Source: Streptomyces sp. cg36 | Lineage (GTDB): Bacteria > Actinomycetota > Actinomycetes > Streptomycetales > Streptomycetaceae | Direction of reading: 5' to 3' | DNA: 64,000 nucleotides | Assembly (NCBI RefSeq): GCF_041080675.1 | Contig: NZ_CP163520.1 | Coordinates: forward strand, 2,914,001-2,978,000 | Part shown: piece by piece, positions 55,875 to 64,000 of the stretch | Position numbering within the stretch: the stretch's first letter is position 1 | How the letters are laid out: every line of letters starts with the position of its first letter | Notes under the pieces: generated by a model | What the model saw: the letters and a program-made list of their open reading frames with translations, nothing else | Databases searched by the model: none | What the model was told of the DNA's origin: nothing | Position numbers and translations under genes: made by a program

Positions 55875-56101
55875 GGATTGATCCGGTTGATCGCCGCCGT
55901 GATCTTCCCGGCGATCGCCGATCCCACGTTGGTCTGGGTGAGCACCAGGATGATCCCGACCACCACGATGATGATCCCCATGTACTCCACCGCCCCCTGC
56001 CCCCGGTCCCCCCGCCGCCGCAGCGCCGACGCCGTGGTGGCCAGCCAGCCGTTGACCCGGATCCTGGCGGCGGTCGTGGCTTCGAGGAGCTTGGTGTTCA
56101 T
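55871..56101 (-). CDS. Flp/Fap-type pilin subunit
   Basis: 76-residue prepilin. The leader ends in RRRGDRGQGAVEYMGIIIVVVGIILV: the G|AVEY-type cleavage site with Glu at +5-like position and a hydrophobic helix is the Flp hallmark. It is probably the major pilus subunit, processed by the prepilin peptidase at 51964. The ATG at 56101 follows GGAGGGG. Most genes upstream and downstream are Tad assembly factors. Confidence 0.9.
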   Translation of the reverse strand: MNTKLLEATTAARIRVNGWLATTASALRRRGDRGQGAVEYMGIIIVVVGIILVLTQTNVGSAIAGKITAAINRINP

Positions 56102-56233
56102 GGGGGTCCCCTCCGGGTTCGACGGCGGTGCCGCGTTCGACAGCCGCACCGTACCGGGGGGTTCCGGTTGCGGCACAGGGCCCCAGGGCCCAATTCCGGG
56201 CCCGCGCGGCCGGCCGGCGGGCGGCGCCGCGCC

Positions 56234-56959
56234 TCATGTCCGGGCCCCCTGGCCCGTCCGGGTGCCCAGCCAGGTCGCCAGTGCCTGGGTGCGGCTGTTG
56301 CTGTGTAGCTTCGCGAAGATGCGGTTGATGTGGTTCTTCACCGTCTTCTCGCTGATGAAGCAGGCGTCGGCGATCTGCCGATTGCTCATGCCCGCCGCGA
56401 TCAGCTCCATCACCTCCACCTCCCTCCGGCTCAGCCGCTCCTGCCCAAGTTCCTTGCCCGGCACCCAAGTTCGCGGACCCGGGCTCTGGAGCGACTGTCC
56501 CACATCCGGTTGCATCCGCGAAGCCTCTTCGTTCGGATTTAATGAAACGATCGGGTCCATGACATGCAGGGTGCGCGCGGCCGACGCCGAGAAGCGCGAC
56601 CGGCCCGCCGTGATGTCCCGTACCGCGCCCACCAGTTGCTCCACGGTGAACTCGCCGTGGACGAGGTACCCCCGCGCGCCCAGCCGCAGCGCCTCGCGCA
56701 CCGTCTCGCTCCCGCCGCTGTACGTCAGCATCATCACCGGCGCCAACCGCACCAGTCGGGGCAGGGCCGTGAGCCCGTCCACCCCGGGCATGCGCACATC
56801 GAGGAGGACCACGTCCGGCCGGTGCAGCAGGGCCGCCTCGTACGCCTCGCGGCCGTCCGCCGCCTCGGCCACCACCCGCAGGCCCGGGTGGCCGCGCAGC
56901 AGCGCGGTCAGCCCGGCCCGCACCACCGGGTTGTCGTCGGCCACCAGGATCCGGGTCAT
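56234..56959 (-). CDS. NarL/LuxR-type response regulator with TTA codon
   Basis: 241 residues. A receiver domain (about 1-120, acidic DD at 8-9, phosphoacceptor Asp54 in VVLLDVRMPG, Lys replaced by GARGYLV region) is joined by an unusually long linker (about 125-175) to a LuxR helix-turn-helix (LSRREVEVMELIAAGMSNRQIADACFISEKTVKNHI, in pieces). Codon 140 (56540-56542 on the plus strand) is TTA, in a linker stretch (SLNPN) that also uses other rare codons. The receiver lysine seems absent from its usual place. The start overlaps the kinase stop (ATGA). Confidence 0.92.
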   Translation of the reverse strand: MTRILVADDNPVVRAGLTALLRGHPGLRVVAEAADGREAYEAALLHRPDVVLLDVRMPGVDGLTALPRLVRLAPVMMLTYSGGSETVREALRLGARGYLVHGEFTVEQLVGAVRDITAGRSRFSASAARTLHVMDPIVSLNPNEEASRMQPDVGQSLQSPGPRTWVPGKELGQERLSRREVEVMELIAAGMSNRQIADACFISEKTVKNHINRIFAKLHSNSRTQALATWLGTRTGQGART

Positions 56960-58245
56960 GCCGCACGCTCCCGTCCGGCCCGCAGCGCCGCGAGCGGCAG
57001 GTCCAGGCGGACCTCGGTGCCCCGCAGCTCCTCTCCCCGGCCGATGCGCAGCCGGGCGCCGAGCCCGGCCGCCCGCTCGGCCATGCCGACCAGCCCGAAG
57101 TGGCCCGCCCGGCGCAGCCCGTCCAGCGTGGTGCCGGGCGGCAGGCCGCGCCCGTCGTCGCGGACGCTGATCCGCAGGACGTCGCCGACCACTCCGGCCG
57201 ACACGTCCACGAAGGCGGGGCCCGCGTGCCGGTGGGCGTTCTCCAGCGCCTCCGCGGCGATGGTCAGGAGCTGGCGCGCGATGGGCCGGGGCACCGGCGG
57301 CAGCGGCGCCGCGGCCGTGTCCAGCGGCGTGTAGCGCACGCCCACCCCGGTGCTGCGGCGGGAGAAGTCCCGTACGCGCGCGGCCAGTTCCGACAGGACG
57401 TCCACGTCCGCGTCCGGGCCGCCGCGGCTGCGCAGGTCCGCGAGGAGCTCGCGGGACTCGGCGGCGGCGCGCCGGGCCGAGCGGGCCACCAGGGTGGCGC
57501 GGCCGTGGACGGTGGCCGCGTCGGTGCGGCCCGCCGAGGCGGCCAGGCCCTCGGCGGCCAGCGCCACCCCGTGCAGGGTCTTGGCGACCGAGTCGTGCAA
57601 CTCGCGGGCCAGGCGCGCCCGTTCCTCCTCGACGGCCAGCCGGGCCCGGGCCTCGGTCAGGGCCTGGGAGGCGAGCGAGAACCGCAGCAGCAGCCCGCGC
57701 AGCGCCACCCCGGCCGCGCCCGCGAGGACGCAGAAGCCCGGCAGCAGCAGGGCCGGGGCGACCGGGTGCTGGTGCTCGCGCTGGGCCAGGTAGGCGAGCG
57801 CGAGCACGACGCACTGCAGGCCCGCGAAGACGCCCGCGCGCCGCCAGCCGTAGGCGAGCCCGGCCAGCAGCGGGGTGCAGACCACGACGTAGCCGAGCGG
57901 GGAGTCGGTGGTGGCGGTGAACAGGAGCAGCGCGCCGAACACCGTGTCGACGCCCAGCAGCCAGGGGTGGCGCAGCAGCAGCGGGCCGAACCGCTCCCAG
58001 TCGCGGTAGAGCGCGTACGAGCCCATGAAGGTGATCAGCACGGCTCCGGAGACCAGCCAGGTCGGGATCCCCCGGGCCGTGTTGGCCAGGGCGAAGGGGG
58101 TGCCGAGCCCTATCATCGCCAGCCGGAACAGGAACACCTGTCGGCACAGCGCCTGCAGGGCGTTGACCTGGAGCGACTCGGCGGGTTCGGGCGGCGCGGA
58201 CGTGATCGGGTCCGGGGCGGCCCCGGGCAGCACCGGCTCGGGCAT
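56956..58245 (-). CDS. NarL-type sensor histidine kinase
   Basis: 429 residues. Hydrophobic segments (about 40-180, possibly five or six helices) form a membrane sensor region without a large external loop. HisKA_3 with His217 in LARELHDSVAKTLHG is followed by an ATPase domain (ALENAHRHAG, VRDDGRGLPPGT, GHFGLVGMAERAAGLG). The partner is the response regulator with the overlapping gene. It lies inside the Tad operon, so it probably senses or times pilus assembly. Confidence 0.93.
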   Translation of the reverse strand: MPEPVLPGAAPDPITSAPPEPAESLQVNALQALCRQVFLFRLAMIGLGTPFALANTARGIPTWLVSGAVLITFMGSYALYRDWERFGPLLLRHPWLLGVDTVFGALLLFTATTDSPLGYVVVCTPLLAGLAYGWRRAGVFAGLQCVVLALAYLAQREHQHPVAPALLLPGFCVLAGAAGVALRGLLLRFSLASQALTEARARLAVEEERARLARELHDSVAKTLHGVALAAEGLAASAGRTDAATVHGRATLVARSARRAAAESRELLADLRSRGGPDADVDVLSELAARVRDFSRRSTGVGVRYTPLDTAAAPLPPVPRPIARQLLTIAAEALENAHRHAGPAFVDVSAGVVGDVLRISVRDDGRGLPPGTTLDGLRRAGHFGLVGMAERAAGLGARLRIGRGEELRGTEVRLDLPLAALRAGRERAA

Positions 58246-58255
58246 GGGTGCCTCC

Positions 58256-59143
58256 TCACTTCCCCGTGAGCGAGCCGATGTCGGCGTTGGAGCCGAGCAG
58301 CATCGCGGAGGCCATCAGGATCATGGTGGCGGGCACCATGAACGTGGTGATCATCAAGGTCGCCTTGGGCACCGCCTTGGCGGCCTTGCGGCGGGCGTTC
58401 TGGGCGTCGGTGCGGCGCATGTCGGTGGCGATCGCTATCAGGGTGTCCACGATCGGCGCGCCCAGCTCCTCGCCCTGCTGGAGCGCGGTGACGAACATGG
58501 CGACCTGCTCGGAGTCGTTGCGGCGGCGCAGGTCGTCGAACGCCTGGCGGCGGCTCACCCCCATGTCCATCTGGCGCAGCGCTATGCGCACCTCGTCGGC
58601 CCAGGGGCCCTCGTACTTCTCGGCGACCCGCTCCAGGGCCTGGCGGAAGCCCAGCCCCGCGGAGACCACCACGGCGAGGACGTCCAGGAAGTCGGGCAGG
58701 GTGCGCTCGATGTCGTCGCGGCGGCGGCGCACGGCCGCCCAGATGCCCACCTCGCCCCAGTAGAACGCGAACGCCACCATCAGCAGCGCCAGCAGGTAGT
58801 TGCCGCCGAAGACCATCACGGCGGCGCCGAACGCGCCGAGCGCCCCGTAGACCGCGCGCCGGGCCGCGTACCGGTCGATGGTCAGACCGCCGGGGTTGCC
58901 CGCCATGTCGATCTTCCGGCGCTTCTCGGCGACCCGCTTGGGCCCCATCAGCCGCTGCACCAGCGGCGCGTAGCGCATGCCGAGGCGGTCGATGGCGCCA
59001 CCGGTGCGGGTGGTGCGGGTGGCGCCGACCTCCAGGGCGAGCACCAGGTCGCCGGGGAGTTCGGCCTCGGCGCGGTACATCCGGACGCCGTGGATGGCGC
59101 CCAGCACGCTCAGGGCGGTCACCAGTCCGAGCAGCATGTCCAT
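58256..59143 (-). CDS. tadC: Tad inner-membrane platform protein (TadC-like)
   Basis: 295-residue T2SSF-family protein with helices near the N-terminus, about 95-130, and the C-terminus (ATLMITTFMVPATMILMASAML, in pieces). The GspF/TadC core is present (TLPDFLDVLAVVVSAGLGFRQAL, in pieces, EGPWADEVRIALRQMDMGVSRRQAF, in pieces). It pairs with TadB as the membrane platform on which the CpaF ATPase acts. Overlaps no gene; 10 bases separate it from tadB. Confidence 0.92.
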   Translation of the reverse strand: MDMLLGLVTALSVLGAIHGVRMYRAEAELPGDLVLALEVGATRTTRTGGAIDRLGMRYAPLVQRLMGPKRVAEKRRKIDMAGNPGGLTIDRYAARRAVYGALGAFGAAVMVFGGNYLLALLMVAFAFYWGEVGIWAAVRRRRDDIERTLPDFLDVLAVVVSAGLGFRQALERVAEKYEGPWADEVRIALRQMDMGVSRRQAFDDLRRRNDSEQVAMFVTALQQGEELGAPIVDTLIAIATDMRRTDAQNARRKAAKAVPKATLMITTFMVPATMILMASAMLLGSNADIGSLTGK

Positions 59144-59153
59144 GTCCGCCCCC

Positions 59154-60092
59154 TCACACGTCGATCTTCGAGATGCGGCGGATGGCGACGAAGCCCAGGG
59201 CGTAGAGCCCGAGGGAGACCACGACGGCGGCCTGGCCGAGGAACGAGCCGGTCATCTTGGCCAGGGAGCCCGGCGCGATCTGGTTGACCAGCAGCATGGC
59301 GCCGACCCCCATCGCCGGGACCGCGTACGCCGTGGTGTTCACCTGGGAGAGCTGGGTGCGCACCTCGCGGCGGGTCTCCTTGCGCTCCTCCAGGGTGGTG
59401 GTGAGGTTGCGCAGCGAGCTGACGACGGCGCCGCCCGCCCGGTTGGCGAGGATCAGGGTGGAGACCAGGACGACCAGTTCGCGCGAGGGCAGCCGCTTGG
59501 CGAGCTCGCCGAGCGCGTCGTCCAGGGTGCGGCCGAGGGCGAGCTGGTCGGCGACCGCCTTCAGCTCGTCGCCCGCCGGGGCCTCCAGCTCGTCGGCGGC
59601 CATGGCGATCGCGGTGCGCAGGGCGAGTCCGGCCTGGGTGGCGTTGGCGATCACCCGGGAGATCTCGGGGAGCTGGTTGATGAACGCCTCGGTGCGCCGG
59701 GTGCGCTGCCAGTTGAGGAAGGTGTTGGCCGCCCACAGGCCCGCGAGGGCGGCGAGCGGGCCGAAGAAGGAGGCGAGCACGGAGGCCGCCACCGTCCACA
59801 GTCCGGCCACCCCGGCGAGCACGGCCACGAAGAACTCGCCCGGGGTGAGCGCGAGTCCGGTCACCGCGAGCTTGCGCTGGATGCGCCGCCCCAGTTCGGT
59901 GCGGCGCAGTCTGCGGTCCAGGGCCGCGAACCGGCGGGGGTGTCCGGCGGGCGGCGGCTCGCCCGCGGCGGAGAGCCGTTCGACCAGGGCCCGGCGCTGG
60001 GCCCGGCCGGTGGCGTACGCGTGCGTGCCGGCGACCGCCGCCGCACAGGCGAGCAGCGTGCCGCCGATCGTCAGCTGGGTGAGTGCGGACAT
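59154..60092 (-). CDS. tadB: Tad inner-membrane platform protein (TadB-like)
   Basis: 312-residue T2SSF-family protein with three or four helices (TIGGTLLACAAAVAGTHAY, PGEFFVAVLAGVAGLW region, and VVVSLGLYALGFVAI near the end) and the conserved loop LPEISRVIANATQAGLALRTAIAM (in pieces). It forms the Tad inner-membrane platform with TadC. It lies seven bases after cpaF. Confidence 0.92.
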   Translation of the reverse strand: MSALTQLTIGGTLLACAAAVAGTHAYATGRAQRRALVERLSAAGEPPPAGHPRRFAALDRRLRRTELGRRIQRKLAVTGLALTPGEFFVAVLAGVAGLWTVAASVLASFFGPLAALAGLWAANTFLNWQRTRRTEAFINQLPEISRVIANATQAGLALRTAIAMAADELEAPAGDELKAVADQLALGRTLDDALGELAKRLPSRELVVLVSTLILANRAGGAVVSSLRNLTTTLEERKETRREVRTQLSQVNTTAYAVPAMGVGAMLLVNQIAPGSLAKMTGSFLGQAAVVVSLGLYALGFVAIRRISKIDV

Positions 60093-60099
60093 GGACGGG

Positions 60100-61437
60100 C
60101 TACCTGGCCTCTCGGATGGCGAGCTGGTCGTCTTGGTACGCGATGCCGAACGCCTGCGGGACGGGCTGGCTGGAGAGGTAGAGCCGTTCGGCGACGCGGC
60201 GCGGGACCGGGAAGTGCCGGAACTCCCCGTACACCCGCCCGTCGGCGCCCATCGGGCGGGGGTCGAAGCGGGCGACGGTGGTGAGCCGGTAGGGGTCGCG
60301 GCCGTGCGATGCGAGCAGGGCGATCTCGGTGACCCGGCGGGAGCCGTCGGCGTGCCGGGTGAGCTGGACGATCACGTCCACCGCCGAGTTGATCTGGTCG
60401 TGCAGCGCCTCGAACGGGATCTTGATCTCGGACATCGAGGCGAGGGTCTGGAGCCGCATCAGGGCGTCCTCGGCGCTGTTGGCGTGCACGGTGGCCAGGG
60501 AGCCGTCGTGGCCGGTGGACATCGCCTGGAGCATGTCGAGGGACTCGCCGCCGCGCACCTCGCCGACCACGATCCGGTCGGGGCGCATCCGCAGCGAGTT
60601 GCGGACCAGGTCGCGGATGGAGACGTGGCCCTTGCCCTCGACGTTGGCGGGGCGCGCCTCCAGCCGGATCACATGGGCCTGCTGGAGCTGGAGTTCGGCG
60701 GAGTCCTCGATGGTGATGATCCGCTCGTGCTCGGAGATCAGCCCGGAGAGCGCGTTGAGCAGGGTGGTCTTGCCGGTGCCGGTGGCGCCGGAGACGATCA
60801 CGTTGAACTTGGCGTGGATCAGCCCGGCGAGCAGCATCAGCATGTGCTGGTCGAGCGAGCCGAAGGTGATCAGCTCGGGGAGCGTGAAGGAGCGCGGGAA
60901 GCGGCGGATGGTGAGGGTGGCGCCGGTCAGCGAGAGCGGCGGAATGATCACGTTGACGCGCTCGCCGGACGGCAGCCGCGCGTCCACCATCGGGTTGGAC
61001 TCGTCCACCCGGCGGTTGACGGTCGACACGATCCGCTCGATGGTCTGCATCAGCTGCTCGTGCGAGGCGAACCGCAGCGGCAGCCGCTCCACCCGCCCGC
61101 CGCGCTCGACGTAGATGTGGTCGGGTCCGTTGACCATGATCTCGGTGATGGAGGCGTCCTCCAGCAGCGGTTCGAGCACGCCGAGGCCGAGCGCCTCGTC
61201 GACGACGCGCCGGATCAGCTGGGCGCGCTCGCCGGTCGACAGGACCGGGCCCTCGCGGCTGATGATGTGGCCCAGCACCCGCTCCAGGCGGGCCCGGCGC
61301 TCGGCGGCGGCCAGCGACGACATCTCGGCGAGGTCGATCTCCTCCAGGAGCTTGCCCCGGTAGGTGGCGACGAGGTGCGCGTCGCCCTCGCCGACCCGGG
61401 TCTCCTCGGGGACGGTGATACGGGCCCGCAGGCTCAT
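60100..61437 (-). CDS. cpaF: Secretion ATPase CpaF/TadA
   Basis: 445-residue hexameric ATPase that powers pilus assembly. Walker A is GATGTGKT (217-224). Asp box, Walker B and His box appear as EDSAELQL, RIVVGEVRGGESLDML and ATVHANSAEDAL. An N-terminal helical region (about 30-100) is followed by the conserved NVIIPPLSLTGATLTIRRFP. It acts in the cytosol with TadB and TadC. Confidence 0.95.
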   Translation of the reverse strand: MSLRARITVPEETRVGEGDAHLVATYRGKLLEEIDLAEMSSLAAAERRARLERVLGHIISREGPVLSTGERAQLIRRVVDEALGLGVLEPLLEDASITEIMVNGPDHIYVERGGRVERLPLRFASHEQLMQTIERIVSTVNRRVDESNPMVDARLPSGERVNVIIPPLSLTGATLTIRRFPRSFTLPELITFGSLDQHMLMLLAGLIHAKFNVIVSGATGTGKTTLLNALSGLISEHERIITIEDSAELQLQQAHVIRLEARPANVEGKGHVSIRDLVRNSLRMRPDRIVVGEVRGGESLDMLQAMSTGHDGSLATVHANSAEDALMRLQTLASMSEIKIPFEALHDQINSAVDVIVQLTRHADGSRRVTEIALLASHGRDPYRLTTVARFDPRPMGADGRVYGEFRHFPVPRRVAERLYLSSQPVPQAFGIAYQDDQLAIREAR

Positions 61438-61453
61438 CCGGCGTACCTCCTCC

Positions 61454-61831
61454 TCAGTCGCGTGCGTCGCAGGGCATGGTGGCGCTCTTGTGGACCGGGC
61501 CGAAGTGGTCGACGCCGGGGAAGACGGAGGGGATGGTGACGGTGACGGTGGCGGTCGCCGTGGCCCCCGGGCAGCCCCCGGCGCTGATGTCGCTGCGCTT
61601 TCCCACCCAGTCGCTGACGGCGGCCCGGCCCGCCTGTTCGGCCCCCGATGCCCGCTCCCGCTGGGCGGCGGTGCGGGCGGCGGCGCGGGCGGCCGTGCCC
61701 GCCTGCTGGGCGGCGTAGGCGGCGAGGCCGAGCTGGACGCCGGCGAGGGCCACCAGGAGCAGCAGCGGCAGGAACCCCAGGTACTCGACGGCGGCCGAGC
61801 CGCGCTCGCCCCGGCGGGCGCGGCGCCTCAC
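61454..61831 (-). CDS. TadE-like pseudopilin, copy 2
   Basis: 125 residues with the TadE leader RRGERGSAAVEYLGFLPLLLLVALAG (in pieces): a cleavage site before AAVEY-type residues, then a hydrophobic helix and an exported domain with one cysteine pair (GGCPGATA, MPCDARD). The GTG at 61831 overlaps the upstream stop as GTGA. Probably a minor pilin processed by the prepilin peptidase. Confidence 0.88.
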   Translation of the reverse strand: MRRRARRGERGSAAVEYLGFLPLLLLVALAGVQLGLAAYAAQQAGTAARAAARTAAQRERASGAEQAGRAAVSDWVGKRSDISAGGCPGATATATVTVTIPSVFPGVDHFGPVHKSATMPCDARD

Positions 61832-62226
61832 GGCGTCTTCTCCCGGGCCGCCCCGGCGTGCCCGTGCACGGTGAACCCGAAGTTCAGCGCGCCCGGGAAG
61901 AGCACCGGGACGCGCACGCCGACCGTGGCCGCGAAGACGTCGGGGTCGCCGCCCCCGCCGCAGCCCGGGGTGCCGTCCCACCCGTCGGGCAGGGCCGCCG
62001 CCATCGCCGACGCGCAGGCGCCCGGACCGCCGTTCCTGGCGGCTCCGGCCCGCGCCCCTTCGTCGGCGACGTGCCCGGCGACGGTGAACGCGTAGCCGGT
62101 GAGCACCAGTTGCCAGATCGCGACGAGCGTCACCAGGATGATCGGGAGCATGCCGGTGAACTCCACCACGACCTGTCCCCGGTCCCGCCGGGCCGGGTCC
62201 CGCAGCCCGCTCGTCCGGCTGTTCAT
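61828..62226 (-). CDS. TadE-like pseudopilin, copy 1
   Basis: 132 residues with the TadE leader RRDRGQVVVEFTGMLPIILVTLVAI (in pieces) and an exported Cys-containing domain (GGPGACASAM, TPGCGGGGDPD). The ATG at 62226 overlaps the CpaE stop (ATGA). Together with the next gene it probably forms a minor pilin pair. Confidence 0.88.
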   Translation of the reverse strand: MNSRTSGLRDPARRDRGQVVVEFTGMLPIILVTLVAIWQLVLTGYAFTVAGHVADEGARAGAARNGGPGACASAMAAALPDGWDGTPGCGGGGDPDVFAATVGVRVPVLFPGALNFGFTVHGHAGAAREKTP

Positions 62227-63458
62227 CCGTGCCCCCGGCGGCGCAGGGCGAGGGCGCCCCGGCCGCTCCTGGCGGCGGCCCCTTCGGCCGCCTTGACCAG
62301 GCCGAGCTCCCCGGCGAGGGTCCACAGCGCCTGCTTGACCGTGGACTTGGCGTCCAGGTCGTGCAGCCGCCCGGAGTCGACGACCGCCTGGAGCTCCTTG
62401 AAGTGGGCGGGGACGGTGGTGCGGGTGACCCGGGTGCCGGTGACCTTCTGGACGATGGCGGGCTGGATCTCGGTGGCCCGGGTGTGCCGGTTGACGACGG
62501 TGGTGGTCTCCTCGGCCTTGCGGATCTGGAGCCGGTCCCACATCCGTACGACCCGCTTGGCCGCCCTTACGGAGACCACGTCGGGGGTGGTGACGAGCAG
62601 GGCGATGTCGGCCATCTCGACGGCGGCGGCGTTGGCGCCGTTCATCTGGGTGCCGCAGTCGGCGATCACCACCTCGTAGCGGTGCCGCAGGGCGGAGACG
62701 ATCTGGCGGGCGGCGCGGTCGGTGACCTCCTCGGCCCGCTCGCCGTCGCCGGGGGCGAGCAGCAGGCCGACGCCGGTGGAGTGGGTGAACAGGGCGTCCT
62801 GGAGGACCCGGGGCGAGATGTCGGTGATCGCGGCGAGGTCCGCGACGGAACGGCGGAACTGGACGTCGAGGTACGAGGCCACGTCCCCGGCCTGGAGGTC
62901 CATGTCGACCAGGGCCGTGGTGCGGCCCGAGGCGCAGGCGGCGAGGGCGAGGGAGACGGCGGTGACGGTGGTGCCGACCCCGCCCTTGGCGCCGGTGACC
63001 GTCACGAACGTACCGCCGGGCCCGGTCGGCACCTCCGGGGTGCCGCCCAGGTGGCGGCGCACCCCCACCGACCACTGGGCCGCCGTCTGCACCCGGCTGA
63101 CCAGCTCCTCGTAGTGCAGCGGCAGGGTGACCAGGCCGCGCGCGCCGGAGTCCATGGCGGCGGCGAAGAGGCCGGGGCCCGCGTCGGAGGTGATGAGGAC
63201 GACGCCGACGGCGGGGAAGCGCAGGGCGACCTCGCGGACCAGGTCGAGCGCGGGGACGGGCCCGATGCGCTCGTGGACGAGGACCACTTCGGGCAGTTCG
63301 TCCAGGGAGTCCCCGGCGAGCCGGGCCAGGGTGTCCAGGAGCTGGGTGGAGTCGCCGACGGGCATCGCGGGCTCGGCGTCCGGGAGCTGGCTGAGCAGGG
63401 TGGTGACGGACCGGGCGGCGTCGGCGTCGCCGACGGCAGGGAGGATCCTGGTGGTCAT
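62223..63458 (-). CDS. Tad pilus ATPase CpaE/TadZ-like
   Basis: 411 residues. The N-terminal receiver-like domain (about 1-130, VVLVHERIGPVPALDLVREV, in pieces) is followed by a MinD/ParA-type ATPase with the deviant Walker A GAKGGVGTT, VDMDLQAGD and the switch II-like VIADCGTQM. CpaE/TadZ proteins place the Tad machine at its site in the cell. The start is ATG 63458, seven bases after cpaB. Confidence 0.93.
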   Translation of the reverse strand: MTTRILPAVGDADAARSVTTLLSQLPDAEPAMPVGDSTQLLDTLARLAGDSLDELPEVVLVHERIGPVPALDLVREVALRFPAVGVVLITSDAGPGLFAAAMDSGARGLVTLPLHYEELVSRVQTAAQWSVGVRRHLGGTPEVPTGPGGTFVTVTGAKGGVGTTVTAVSLALAACASGRTTALVDMDLQAGDVASYLDVQFRRSVADLAAITDISPRVLQDALFTHSTGVGLLLAPGDGERAEEVTDRAARQIVSALRHRYEVVIADCGTQMNGANAAAVEMADIALLVTTPDVVSVRAAKRVVRMWDRLQIRKAEETTTVVNRHTRATEIQPAIVQKVTGTRVTRTTVPAHFKELQAVVDSGRLHDLDAKSTVKQALWTLAGELGLVKAAEGAAARSGRGALALRRRGHG

Positions 63459-63465
63459 CCGAACC

Positions 63466-64000
63466 TCACTGGTCCTTTTCGAGGCGGTACGTGCGCTCGC
63501 CGGGCGGGATCGAGGGGGCGCCGCCGGGCGCCACGAGCGCGAGCCGCACGTGCTGGGCGAAGGACTCCGCGTAGGCGACGCGCTGGGCGTCGGCGGTGTT
63601 CAGGGCGAAGGTGATCGGAACGGCTTCGGTGGTCTTGTTGCGGTCGTCGCGGCCCGGGTCGAGCGGGGTGAGCCGGCCGACGTCCAGGACGCGGGCGCCG
63701 GAGACGATGATCTTCGACTGGGCGGTGTCGCCCTGCTTGGTGGCGGCGAAGGTGGCGAAGATGTTCACCGAGGAGCCCGGCTGGATCTTGCCGGCGACCC
63801 CGGTGGAGGCGTCGATCATGATCGCGATCTCCTGCTCCCCGCCGCGCAGTTCGGGGCGCTGGACGATCATGTCGCTCTGGAGCAGCGAACCGGCCCGGAG
63901 CGTGGTGACGGCGATCTTCCCCCGGATGGCGGCGAGGTCGGTGACGGCGTTGCCCGACAGCCAGCGTTTGGGCATCGAGGTCTTCTCGAACTGGCCGGGC
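63466..64000 (-). CDS. cpaB: Flp pilus assembly protein CpaB (partial)
   Basis: The 5' part lies beyond the right edge. The visible 178 residues comprise the SAF and RcpC/CpaB region (DLAAIRGKIAVTTLRAGSLLQSDMIV, in pieces, AIMIDASTGVAGKIQPGSSVNIFATF, in pieces, and VRLALVAPGGAPS). CpaB is an exported or membrane-bound protein of the Tad secretion channel. It is the first gene of the operon seen in this window; upstream genes may follow off-window. Confidence 0.9.
   Translation of the reverse strand, partial: PGQFEKTSMPKRWLSGNAVTDLAAIRGKIAVTTLRAGSLLQSDMIVQRPELRGGEQEIAIMIDASTGVAGKIQPGSSVNIFATFAATKQGDTAQSKIIVSGARVLDVGRLTPLDPGRDDRNKTTEAVPITFALNTADAQRVAYAESFAQHVRLALVAPGGAPSIPPGERTYRLEKDQ

Overview
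The window is chromosomal DNA of a Streptomyces or close relative. Evidence: very high GC with strong third-position GC bias (so nearly every gene casts long shadow ORFs), frequent GTG starts, near absence of TTA codons, SpoIIE-type phosphatases, a WhiB-like regulator, polyphosphate glucokinase, and a gene order (ychF, ppgK, ispH, xseAB, glpX, whiB-like, fumarases) that I recognise as conserved Streptomyces core. I see no rRNA, tRNA, CRISPR array, prophage or insertion sequence.

Layout. 1-5.3 kb: a PAS-PAS-GAF-SpoIIE-ATPase phosphatase, an anti-sigma-like ATPase, a Nudix hydrolase, a 58-residue SPOR-like protein and a GntR/UTRA regulator. 5.7-10.5 kb: a DUF4190-type membrane protein, a threonine-synthase-like PLP enzyme, a nitrilase-family amidohydrolase whose 3' end runs into 34-35 bp repeats, and a YefM/RelE toxin-antitoxin pair flanked by near-identical direct repeats. 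10.5-22.2 kb: housekeeping genes (ychF, DUF6542, ppgK, ispH, an APC permease, xseA/xseB, a malonic semialdehyde reductase-like nitroreductase, DUF4245, glpX, WhiB-like, DUF1707). 22.4-30.0 kb: an Fe-S class I fumarase and the iron-free class II fumarase FumC enclose a secreted SGNH esterase-lectin and, behind a near-consensus iron box, an unusual fusion of an Ntn acylase with a siderophore-type N-acyltransferase. 30-35.6 kb: DUF402, a second SpoIIE phosphatase carrying a TTA codon, and a class A penicillin-binding protein. 35.8-40.2 kb: a PadR-controlled FtsX-type ABC system with two near-identical ATPases. 40.4-42.7 kb: oxyR divergent from ahpCD. 42.8-53.6 kb: AI-2E-type exporter, a secreted transglycosylase with a possible c-di-AMP riboswitch leader, PhoH, a cis-prenyltransferase, an aldo/keto reductase, HxlR, DUF2079, a methyltransferase, prepilin peptidase, DUF192 and VOC proteins. 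53.9-64.0 kb: a Tad/Flp pilus operon on the minus strand, running off the right edge in cpaB.

How genes work together. The Tad operon reads cpaB-cpaE-tadE-tadE-cpaF-tadB-tadC-histidine kinase-response regulator-flp pilin-tadG-lipoprotein-OmpA protein, with overlapping stop/start codons. The prepilin peptidase gene 2 kb away probably matures the pilins. The response regulator carries an in-frame TTA codon, as does the second SpoIIE phosphatase, so both are expected to depend on the bldA leucyl-tRNA and hence on development. OxyR with AhpC/AhpD forms a peroxide response unit. The fumarase/iron-box region looks like an iron-response neighbourhood. Several intergenic regions carry different short tandem repeats (39 bp, 34-35 bp, 18 bp, about 28 bp and about 59 bp). 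Strong perfect hairpins separate most convergent units.
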